14,093 bases of DNA. Origin: an uncultured Prevotella sp. (lineage in GTDB: Bacteria > Bacteroidota > Bacteroidia > Bacteroidales > Bacteroidaceae). Shown here one piece after another: positions 7,998 to 14,093 of this stretch. Every line of letters begins with the position of its first letter. Position 1 is the stretch's first letter. The DNA lies in the NCBI GenBank assembly GCA_945788545.1, contig CALZMK010000008.1, positions 1-14,093 on the forward strand. The letters are read 5' to 3'. A program made the position numbers and the translations under genes. The notes beneath the pieces were generated by a model. The model saw only the letters and a program-made list of their open reading frames with translations, made no database searches and was not told the DNA's origin.

Positions 7998-8978
7998 TCA
8001 GTGGTTTTTCACAAGAGCTTCGGCCTCTGCCCTGGCAGGCTTGCCTGTCGCAGTAAGGGGAATATGGTCAACCGACTTGACATAACGAGGCACCCAATGC
8101 TTAGGCAGCACATTGCGGCATATAGACAATGCCGAGTCAACGTCATTAGATTCAATTAACAAGGTGACAGCCTCTCCCAATCGGGCATCAGCCATCTTGG
8201 TTATAATAAATCCGCAGGAGAGGTGGGGACGCAAAAGGCGCTCCACCTCTTCTGCTTGTATTTTTATCCCTCCACTATCTATCACATTGTCCTTACGCCC
8301 GAGGATGCGAAATTGCACGGAGCCGTCGGGAAGGGTGCGCAACGTGGCAATATCATTGGTAAGAAGCTTTTTGGGATTCACCTTTGGAGCGTAAATCTCA
8401 AGACATCCATCAGGCGACAAGGATATATCCACTCCATCAAATGGGGAATACCATAATGAGGAATCCTTGCCACTGATACGTCGCAAAGCTATGTGAGACA
8501 ACGTTTCAGTCATCCCGTATGTGCTCCATACGGCATTTGGAAATGAGCGCAACTGAATTTCCAACGAATCGTCGATAGCTCCACCCCCGATAATGAGATG
8601 GCGAATGGACATAAGGCGTTCGCGCTCTTCGGGCACTTGCAGGGAGGAATACACCTGCAATGGCACCATTGCGGCAAAGTCAATGGGAATGTCGATATCC
8701 TTCAACGGGTGACTCGATGGTGGTACGGAAACAAGATTCAAGTTACGCACGAGTGATCTCACCACCACCATTTTGCCTGCGATATAGTCGAGCGGCATAC
8801 AGAGCAATGCAGTGTCACCCTCGTGCAATCCGAGAAAGTCGCATGTGATGCGTGCGGAGGCCCCCATACGTCGTTTCTCCACGAGCAAACGCTTCGGTTT
8901 GCCAGTGGAACCACTCGTATGCACTTCCATCACATCTGAGTCATCATTCCATTGCTCAAGAAATTCTTCTAACGTCAT
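7998..8978 (-). CDS. menE: o-Succinylbenzoate-CoA ligase, compact Bacteroidota type
   Basis: MenE is an adenylate-forming enzyme that activates o-succinylbenzoate to its CoA thioester in menaquinone synthesis. With the start at 8978 it has 326 residues. The phosphate-binding loop HTSGSTGKPK is already at 20-29, STYGMTET lies near 152-159, GRKDNVIDSGG near 227-237, and the C-terminal PLTATGKPAR carries the presumed catalytic lysine K313. Classical MenE proteins of about 450-490 residues have roughly 130 more residues before the TSGSTG loop. As far as I recall, the short form is usual in Bacteroidota. The frame stays open to an ATG at 9083, but those 35 extra codons run through repeat and GC-rich leader sequence and lack ligase features, so I chose 8978. 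It is the last gene of the men operon, 148 bp after menC. Confidence 0.88.
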   Translation of the reverse strand: MTLEEFLEQWNDDSDVMEVHTSGSTGKPKRLLVEKRRMGASARITCDFLGLHEGDTALLCMPLDYIAGKMVVVRSLVRNLNLVSVPPSSHPLKDIDIPIDFAAMVPLQVYSSLQVPEERERLMSIRHLIIGGGAIDDSLEIQLRSFPNAVWSTYGMTETLSHIALRRISGKDSSLWYSPFDGVDISLSPDGCLEIYAPKVNPKKLLTNDIATLRTLPDGSVQFRILGRKDNVIDSGGIKIQAEEVERLLRPHLSCGFIITKMADARLGEAVTLLIESNDVDSALSICRNVLPKHWVPRYVKSVDHIPLTATGKPARAEAEALVKNH

Positions 8979-8990
8979 ATTGAAATTTTG

Positions 8991-9008
8991 GGAGTTAAAG
9001 GAGTTAAA
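8991..9008 (-). repeat. Nonamer direct repeat in the menE leader
   Basis: GGAGTTAAA occurs twice in tandem (8991-8999 and 9000-9008), 12 bp upstream of the menE start. On the transcribed strand it reads TTTAACTCC and has no G. Its core GGAGTTAA is the unit repeated three times upstream of the first men-operon gene. Confidence 0.6.
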
Positions 9009-9090
9009 GACATATGCTTTGCTAACAGACCGCGGGCGAGATGCACACGCTCCCAATGGCATCCGCATCCCATTGTCGCGCAACCCATTC
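9009..9090 (-). other. GC-rich segment between menC and menE
   Basis: This stretch is unlike the AT-rich repeats on both sides. It contains the palindrome CCGCGG, an exact 6-bp inverted repeat CAATGG/CCATTG (9054-9059 and 9070-9075, loop 10), and other short complementary pieces. It encodes no recognisable protein; the open frame through it is part of the disfavoured menE extension. It could be a structured leader for menE, a dispersed intergenic element or a gene remnant. Confidence 0.4.
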
Positions 9091-9132
9091 TTCTCTCTTC
9101 ATTCTTCACTCTTCATTCTTCACTCTTCATTT
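9091..9132 (-). repeat. Heptamer tandem array downstream of menC
   Basis: Six 7-bp units lie on the plus strand: TTCTCTC, TTCATTC, TTCACTC, TTCATTC, TTCACTC, TTCATTT. The two central types alternate. The menC TGA stop (9127-9129) is inside the last unit. The plus strand has no G, so the mRNA is a purine-rich, C-free segment. Confidence 0.85.
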
Positions 9133-10152
9133 TAAAAAGAGCCTCTCCCCTCTCACTTCAAGCGGCATGGGTATATTGTCGGTGAAGAGCTGACCGGTGC
9201 CAAGACCTTGCGCCATCATCTTGTCACCTGTGCCATAGATATCGGCGGCGAGTTGGGCTACGGCATTCAAACCTACATTGCTCTCAAGAGCACTTGTAAT
9301 CCACGAACCGATACCTTTGTCGCGGGCTATCTCCACCCACTCTCGCGTTCCTTTCATACCGCCATGAAGAGAAGGCTTGATGACGATATATGAGGGTTTG
9401 ATGATATTCAGCACCTGCTCCTTCATGTCGGGCATATTCACGCCGATGAGTTCCTCGTCGAGGGCAATAGGCAATGGAGAGTCGCGGCATAGCTGAGCCA
9501 TATATCCCCATTGGCGGGGCTTGATGGGTTGCTCGATGGAGTGGATGGCATATTGCGAGAGGAGTTCCATCTTATAGAGCGCCTCCTCATACGTAAACCC
9601 TCCGTTGGCATCGACTCGCAACTCAACCTCACGACGGGAAAAACGGTCGCGTATCTTCTTCACCATCTCCAACTCGAGGTCGAAATCGATTGCACCAATT
9701 TTCAACTTCACACAGTGAAATCCCTTTTCGAGCTTGTCTTCTATGCGCGCAAGCATCTCCTCATAGGAACCCATCCATACTAATCCGTTGATGGTTATCC
9801 CTTCCTCGCCACGGGTGAAGGCGTTGTCGAAGATAATGTCACCTCGTTCGAGATTGAGCAACGCGGTCTCCAAGCCAAACAAGATTGACGGGTAGGGACG
9901 AAGCATCTGATAGTTGATGACACCTTCCTGACAGAATCTCTCGCACACGGCATTGAGGGTCTTCTCATATTCGGGTGTGGCATCGCAACTGAGGTCGGGC
10001 AGTGGTGCACACTCCCCCACTCCCTTGCGTCCGGGCATATCGTCGGATGTTAGTGTAAGCAACCATGACTTGCGCTCGGTATATACGCCACGCGACGTTC
10101 CAGCAGGTTGCTTGAAATGGAATATTCTCGGTTCTATTTCTATCTTATACAT
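9127..10152 (-). CDS. menC: o-Succinylbenzoate synthase
   Basis: MenC is an enolase-superfamily dehydratase that converts SHCHC to o-succinylbenzoate. The 341-residue protein has the N-terminal capping domain with the substrate loop GVGECAPLPDLS at 44-55. The barrel carries VKLK with K149/K151 and the metal ligands D181 (RVDANG), E207 (IEQP) and D232 (ALDEE). The second catalytic lysine is K259 (VIKPSLHGG). This is the full OSB-synthase arrangement and matches K131/K133/D161/E190/D213/K235 of the E. coli enzyme. The start at 10152 is 2 bp after the menB stop, consistent with translational coupling. Dipeptide epimerases share the fold, but the operon context settles the role. Confidence 0.95.
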   Translation of the reverse strand: MYKIEIEPRIFHFKQPAGTSRGVYTERKSWLLTLTSDDMPGRKGVGECAPLPDLSCDATPEYEKTLNAVCERFCQEGVINYQMLRPYPSILFGLETALLNLERGDIIFDNAFTRGEEGITINGLVWMGSYEEMLARIEDKLEKGFHCVKLKIGAIDFDLELEMVKKIRDRFSRREVELRVDANGGFTYEEALYKMELLSQYAIHSIEQPIKPRQWGYMAQLCRDSPLPIALDEELIGVNMPDMKEQVLNIIKPSYIVIKPSLHGGMKGTREWVEIARDKGIGSWITSALESNVGLNAVAQLAADIYGTGDKMMAQGLGTGQLFTDNIPMPLEVRGERLFLK

Positions 10153-10154
10153 AA

Positions 10155-10976
10155 TTACGGCAGTTTAGGATATTTCTGAAAATCAGGTTTGCGCTTTTCA
10201 AGGAAGGCCTGTCCACCCTCATGAGCCTCATCGAGGAAATAATAGAGCATAGTGGCATCACCAGCCAACTCCTGGATACCAGCCTGTCCGTCGAGTTCGG
10301 CATTCAATCCTGCCTTAATCATGCGAAGTGCAAGTGGACTGCGCTCCATCATCGTTTCGGCCCACTCGACACACTCGTCTTCGAGACGCTCGAAGGGCAC
10401 GACCTTGTTTACAAGTCCCATACGCTCTGCCTCGGCAGCAGAATACTGACGGCAGAGGAACCATATCTCACGTGCTTTCTTCTGACCTACGCAACGGGCA
10501 AGATAGCTTGCTCCAAATCCGGCATCAAACGAGCCCACCTTGGGACCCGTCTGTCCGAAGATAGCATTCTCGGAAGCGATGGACAGGTCGCACACAAGGT
10601 GAAGCACATGACCTCCACCAATGGCATATCCATTAACCATAGCTATCACGGGTTTGGGCAGTCGGCGTATCTGCATCTGAACGTCAAGCACACTGAGACG
10701 CGGAACCCCATCCTCATCAACATATCCACCACGCCCCTTGACGTGCATATCACCTCCCGAGCAGAATGCCTTGTCGCCTGCACCCGTAAGGATTACGACA
10801 CTTATGCGCGAAGCCTCGCGGCAATAGGCGAATGCCTGACTAAGTTCAAGTGTTGTGCGGGGCGTGAAGGCATTGCGATAACGCGGACGATTGATGGTTA
10901 TCTTGGCAATGCCATTATACTCTTCAAACAGGATTTCCTGGAAATCCTTTATTTTCTTCCATTCTCTTGTAGCCAT
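10155..10976 (-). CDS. menB: 1,4-Dihydroxy-2-naphthoyl-CoA synthase
   Basis: MenB is a crotonase-fold enzyme that closes the second naphthoquinone ring from OSB-CoA. The 273-residue protein contains the active-site loop [15 protein letters not shown] at 71-85, the oxyanion-hole segment [17 protein letters not shown] at 114-130, and [13 protein letters not shown] at 141-153. Gly at 144 in QTGP corresponds to Gly156 of E. coli MenB, which marks the bicarbonate-dependent type I enzymes; D151 corresponds to D163. The C-terminus with [18 protein letters not shown] and [10 protein letters not shown] is typical. It sits between menD (29-bp repeat-filled gap) and menC (2-bp gap). Confidence 0.97.
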   Translation of the reverse strand: MATREWKKIKDFQEILFEEYNGIAKITINRPRYRNAFTPRTTLELSQAFAYCREASRISVVILTGAGDKAFCSGGDMHVKGRGGYVDEDGVPRLSVLDVQMQIRRLPKPVIAMVNGYAIGGGHVLHLVCDLSIASENAIFGQTGPKVGSFDAGFGASYLARCVGQKKAREIWFLCRQYSAAEAERMGLVNKVVPFERLEDECVEWAETMMERSPLALRMIKAGLNAELDGQAGIQELAGDATMLYYFLDEAHEGGQAFLEKRKPDFQKYPKLP

Positions 10977-10980
10977 ATAC

Positions 10981-11016
10981 TTTAATTCTTTAATCTTTTA
11001 ATTCTTTAATCTTTCA
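10981..11016 (-). repeat. Octamer tandem array in the menD-menB gap
   Basis: TTTAATTC and TTTAATCT alternate twice at 10981-11012, followed by a decayed unit. On the transcribed strand this reads as repeats of ATTAAAGA/ATTAAAAG. It starts 4 bp upstream of the menB ATG and includes the menD stop codon (11006-11008) and last codons. The leader has no C. The unit is the same as in the array before aroB. Confidence 0.8.
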
Positions 11017-12619
11017 ATATCACCTCCAACACCATCGGTCTTTCCGTTTCCGCAGTAAGCAATGTTACTATGCCAAGATGCATTTCATCCACAGTCTTTG
11101 CCGATAAGTATCCGATGTCATTCTGTGTGCATATTCCACGGGCATCTGCGGAATGACGTCCTGCAACGAAGCGGTCGCGCTTACTGCATTTTTCCAGTCC
11201 CTTGACATTATCAAAGATACCGCCATGATTGTCGTTGAGCATGATTATGCGGAGATTACCGCCGAGATTGGAGTTCCATAGGGCATTCTGGTCGTAGAAG
11301 AAACTCAAGTCGCCTATTACACAGAACACCACCTCATCGGGATTACAGCTTGCAGAAAATCCAGCTGCAGTGGATAAACTACCATCAATCCCGTTTACCC
11401 CACGATTGCACCATATCTTATGTCCATAGGCATACTGGCAGGCAAGTCGCACGGCAGTACTGTTGGCATAATGCACATGATAACCATACTCCATATCCTC
11501 AAGCTGCTCCTCGAAATACTTCACTGTGGAGGCGGCAGTCAAATAAGTGTCATCGATAGACTGAAGGCGTCTTTCCTCATTATCAAAGGCCTGTTGCCAT
11601 TCCTCATAAAAGACCATAGATTTCTTGGGATTTTCTGATAGAATATATCTGGAAACCTCTGTGATGAAATCAACAGGTGTGCAACATATCACTCCATCAA
11701 GACGACGGAAGGGAGATGAAAACTCTCCTTCGTTATCAACTCGCCCAACCTTCAGATTTGGTATGGAAGAGAAACGGGAGTTAATGCTACGGCACACTGT
11801 TGTGCCTCCCATATACACTATGAAATCGGGGAGCATCGAGTCGGTCATTGTTTCAATAAAACCGGCATAAGGACGAGCATGCTCATCGCCAAGCGGTTCG
11901 CTAAGTACAACAACTATTTCCTTCACTTTTTCCAAGGCTCCCTGACATGCAGGCAGATAGTGATCCTGACCGATAATTATCATCGGGCGTTTTGCTTTGA
12001 ACATATCGTCAATAAACATCACAATGTCTTCTTCGTCATAACGACGTTCAATCTTCGTCACCTTATTATATATCACCTCCGGCAAGGATACACTCTGAGC
12101 ACACTCAGCCGGACTGGGCAACGGGATATTAATATGGACTGGACGGAATGAGGACATTGCACAAGTAAGTGCCTCGTTGATCAATCGGTTGTGAAAATAA
12201 GTATTGTCACCCATAGCATCGGTGAGATTTACCGAATGAGCTACATAGTTGTCAACAGCACCATACTGACGCATGGTCTGCCCTACATTCTGGTCGATGT
12301 CCTCTTGTGGGCGATCTGCAGAAATAACTACAAGCGGCACCCTCTGATAATATGCCTCAACAACAGCCGGAGCTACATTGAGCAATGCCGAACCAGATGT
12401 GACTACAATAGCCGAAGCCTCATTATTCAAAGCGAGGCCCAAGGCAAAGAATCCCGCTGAACGCTCGTCGGTGACGGGATAGCAATTAAATGATCCATCC
12501 TCAAGGATATTATTCACTATGATGGCATTTCTGCTTCCAGGGCACAACACAATGTTATGTATGCCGTATTCCTTGAGCAGAGCGATTAGTATGTTTACCT
12601 TATCTTCCTCGTAAAACAT
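11006..12619 (-). CDS. menD: SEPHCHC synthase (2-succinyl-5-enolpyruvyl-6-hydroxy-3-cyclohexene-1-carboxylate synthase)
   Basis: MenD is a thiamine-diphosphate enzyme that adds decarboxylated 2-oxoglutarate to isochorismate, the first committed step of menaquinone synthesis. The 537-residue protein shows VLCPGSRNA at 24-32 and TDERSAGFFALG at 50-61, with E52 as the cofactor-activating glutamate. PLVVISADRP follows at 95-104 and NRGVNGIDGSLSTAAG at 405-420. The ThDP/metal motif GDLSFFYD starts at 436 and NDNHGGIF is at 462-469. Length is close to the usual 550. The start at 12619 overlaps the end of menF by 25 bp, and the N-terminus aligns with the family start, supporting translational coupling. 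Confidence 0.97.
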   Translation of the reverse strand: MFYEEDKVNILIALLKEYGIHNIVLCPGSRNAIIVNNILEDGSFNCYPVTDERSAGFFALGLALNNEASAIVVTSGSALLNVAPAVVEAYYQRVPLVVISADRPQEDIDQNVGQTMRQYGAVDNYVAHSVNLTDAMGDNTYFHNRLINEALTCAMSSFRPVHINIPLPSPAECAQSVSLPEVIYNKVTKIERRYDEEDIVMFIDDMFKAKRPMIIIGQDHYLPACQGALEKVKEIVVVLSEPLGDEHARPYAGFIETMTDSMLPDFIVYMGGTTVCRSINSRFSSIPNLKVGRVDNEGEFSSPFRRLDGVICCTPVDFITEVSRYILSENPKKSMVFYEEWQQAFDNEERRLQSIDDTYLTAASTVKYFEEQLEDMEYGYHVHYANSTAVRLACQYAYGHKIWCNRGVNGIDGSLSTAAGFSASCNPDEVVFCVIGDLSFFYDQNALWNSNLGGNLRIIMLNDNHGGIFDNVKGLEKCSKRDRFVAGRHSADARGICTQNDIGYLSAKTVDEMHLGIVTLLTAETERPMVLEVILKD

Positions 12620-13626
12620 CTTCGTATCGTTTGCATTTTTGATTCTGTTTCATTCCATTCCGACTCTTCCTCACTGTCGGCTATCAGTCCACCACCGGCA
12701 TGAAGATGGTATTCATTACCGCATATCTCCATACATCGCAATGAAACGTAGAGACTTGCACTGCCATCATCATCTATTGGCCCCATGAATCCACTGTAAT
12801 ATCTACGAGACTCACTCTCATTATTGAGGATAAAACGCATGGCATCTTGCTTAGGCAATCCGCACACTGCAGGCGTGGGATGGAGAGTGGCAAGAAATTC
12901 CCCAAGACGCTGAATGTCGGAGAGAGAAAAGGTGAAATCGGTGCGCAAATGGCACACATCACCTGCGGCAACGGTATATGGTCCCTGTATTGCGCAACTG
13001 TCGGAAAAACCTGAGATGCAGTCCTCTATATAGGATGCCACATACTGCTGCTCACTCTTGTTCTTATCAGTCCACAAGGTATTGCCCCATAGCCCCATCG
13101 TTCCGGCGAGTGCAATGGTGCGATATTCTCCATCCTTGCCCTCAAGCAGAAGTTCAGGAGTTGCGGTGAGCCAAGTGCCACTTATGGGTGTACTCACCAA
13201 TGCTACAAACATATTGGAATACAATCGGCATGCCCTCTCAAAAAGGCGACGGGGCGGCTCGGTATTCTCAATAATATCAACTGACTGGCGAGCAAGTACT
13301 ATCTTGGAAAAGATATTGTCGGATATGCGTGAATGAAATGCGTGAAAATCCCTTCGATAGTCTTCACGACAAGATATTCGCTGCACGAGATTTCCATCAG
13401 GTGCATAATCATAGTCCTTCATATAGGGAATACTGCGCCGCACCACCTTATCGGGACGCAACAAAAGTACGGGACATTCATCGGTAATGGCAAAAGGAGC
13501 TATAACAAAACCACTCTTACCATTGAGAGATTCCACGCTGTCGAGTATCAACGGTTGACTGGTTGTCTGCGTCATTTCAGTATATTCCAACTCACCAGGA
13601 AGCCGGAACAATGCGTAACTATCCAT
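12595..13626 (-). CDS. menF: Isochorismate synthase
   Basis: MenF isomerises chorismate to isochorismate and feeds MenD. The 343-residue protein has the chorismate-binding fold: KIVLARQ with the general-base lysine K108, TPELLLEG at 156-163, LAGTMG at 173-178, and HPTPAVCGLP at 249-258. ESRRYYSGFMG is at 272-282, VSLRCMEI at 294-301, and HAGGGLIADSEEESEW at 309-324 carries the magnesium-binding acidic residues. It is shorter at the N-terminus than the 431-residue E. coli MenF, as usual for compact isochorismate synthases. An siderophore-type isochorismate synthase (entC/dhbC) shares these motifs, but the place directly before menD makes a menaquinone role far more likely. The ATG touches the stop codon of the upstream thioesterase gene with no gap. 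Confidence 0.94.
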   Translation of the reverse strand: MDSYALFRLPGELEYTEMTQTTSQPLILDSVESLNGKSGFVIAPFAITDECPVLLLRPDKVVRRSIPYMKDYDYAPDGNLVQRISCREDYRRDFHAFHSRISDNIFSKIVLARQSVDIIENTEPPRRLFERACRLYSNMFVALVSTPISGTWLTATPELLLEGKDGEYRTIALAGTMGLWGNTLWTDKNKSEQQYVASYIEDCISGFSDSCAIQGPYTVAAGDVCHLRTDFTFSLSDIQRLGEFLATLHPTPAVCGLPKQDAMRFILNNESESRRYYSGFMGPIDDDGSASLYVSLRCMEICGNEYHLHAGGGLIADSEEESEWNETESKMQTIRRCFTRKIR

Positions 13627-14040
13627 CTATTTCTTTTTGTCGATTATGTAATTAGTGACACTTGCCGTAGAGATAAGTTGGCCTGACGTGTCGGTAATGT
13701 CAACATTCCACACATGAAGCGTATTGCCACTATGGACGATACGCGCCAAAGCTGTGACAGTGTCACCCTCGGGCACAGCCTTCACATGTGTTCCACTCAC
13801 ATTGATGCCCACACATATTTTGTCGGGACACAGTGCCGACGAGCCCGCCCCCGCAAGTGTCTCGGCAAGAGCGAGTGATGCACCTCCGCTGAGATAACCC
13901 ATTGGTTGCCTGCTATTTTCGTCCACCTTCATTCGCGCCATACAAGTATCAGACTCTGGTGTGGAAAGGAATTCCATTCCCATTACCGTCGCCATATTGC
14001 GCCCTGAATTTATCTTGTCTAATATAGAACCAAAATCCAT
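13627..14040 (-). CDS. Hotdog-fold thioesterase, probable DHNA-CoA hydrolase (MenI candidate)
   Basis: This 137-residue single hotdog domain resembles the PaaI/YdiI group. In a men operon the obvious job is hydrolysis of 1,4-dihydroxy-2-naphthoyl-CoA, the product of MenB. The active-site helix segment RQPMGYLSGGASLALAE (44-60) contains Q45 and the catalytic glutamate E60, matching Q48 and E63 of E. coli YdiI. The histidine before GGAS (H54 in YdiI) is replaced by S51. VGINVSGTHVKAVPEGD at 77-93 is also typical of the family. It is the first gene of the visible men operon and its TAG stop directly abuts the menF ATG. Family assignment is strong; the substrate is inferred from context only. Confidence 0.85.
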   Translation of the reverse strand: MDFGSILDKINSGRNMATVMGMEFLSTPESDTCMARMKVDENSRQPMGYLSGGASLALAETLAGAGSSALCPDKICVGINVSGTHVKAVPEGDTVTALARIVHSGNTLHVWNVDITDTSGQLISTASVTNYIIDKKK

Positions 14041-14058
14041 TCTCTATGTTTTAATTGA

Positions 14059-14082
14059 GGAGTTAAGGAGTTAAGGAGTTAA
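14059..14082 (-). repeat. Three exact GGAGTTAA octamers upstream of the men operon
   Basis: GGAGTTAA is repeated exactly at 14059-14066, 14067-14074 and 14075-14082, 18 bp upstream of the thioesterase start. The transcribed strand reads TTAACTCC and has no G. No TAnnTTTG box is visible in the 53 bp before the start, so the operon promoter probably lies beyond the right edge or the operon continues upstream. Confidence 0.8.
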
Positions 14083-14093
14083 GCCATTAGTTT

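Noticed and set aside
8979..9083. 35-residue N-terminal extension of MenE from an ATG at 9083
   Set aside because: It is encoded by the GGAGTTAAA repeat and the GC-rich spacer, with Asn/Phe/Ser repeats from the tandem array. The ATG at 8978 gives the family-like beginning.
10221..10985. 254-codon open frame on the plus strand opposite menB
   Set aside because: It is a shadow of menB on the opposite strand, with no recognisable protein features.

Overview
The window looks like chromosomal housekeeping DNA from a Bacteroidota species, most likely in or near the Prevotella group (family level is inference). The pointers are proteins matching the Bacteroidota forms of PyrB/PyrI, MenE and class A PBP, a good TAnnTTTG -7 box, no Shine-Dalgarno-like leaders, and very AT-rich spacers between genes of moderate GC content. 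No mobile element, CRISPR array, tRNA or rRNA is visible. Ten complete genes and one partial gene fill nearly everything, and no stretch of 300 bases lacks a gene.

Left block, minus strand (1-3907): the N-terminal 519 codons of uvrA run off the left edge. They lie 34 bp downstream of a complete bifunctional class A penicillin-binding protein. A 206-bp divergent promoter region (3908-4113) separates this block from the next. Middle block, plus strand (4114-7992): pyrB, pyrI, glyA and aroB are co-directional. They encode the catalytic and regulatory chains of aspartate carbamoyltransferase, serine hydroxymethyltransferase and 3-dehydroquinate synthase. Right block, minus strand (7998-14040): a menaquinone operon is transcribed in the order hotdog thioesterase, menF, menD, menB, menC, menE. 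Its first three genes abut or overlap, and menB and menC are 2 bp apart. menE converges on aroB with a 5-bp gap.

The right block covers chorismate to 1,4-dihydroxy-2-naphthoate: isochorismate synthase, SEPHCHC synthase, OSB synthase, OSB-CoA ligase, DHNA-CoA synthase and a candidate DHNA-CoA thioesterase. No menH and no menA are present. aroB, in the neighbouring convergent unit, belongs to the shikimate route that supplies chorismate.

I do not see a new multi-gene system. The most distinctive unexplained structure is in the spacers. Almost every real gap between co-directional genes carries its own short tandem array of 7-9 bp units next to the following start codon, with different units at different genes. 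In every array the transcribed strand is almost free of either G or C, so the leader cannot form a GC-paired hairpin. The exception is the pyrI-glyA gap, which instead carries a C-rich/G-rich element with a run of 11 G. Other points of interest are a thioesterase active-site His-to-Ser change, a very short MenE behind a GC-rich leader insert, and a forced TTG start in aroB.
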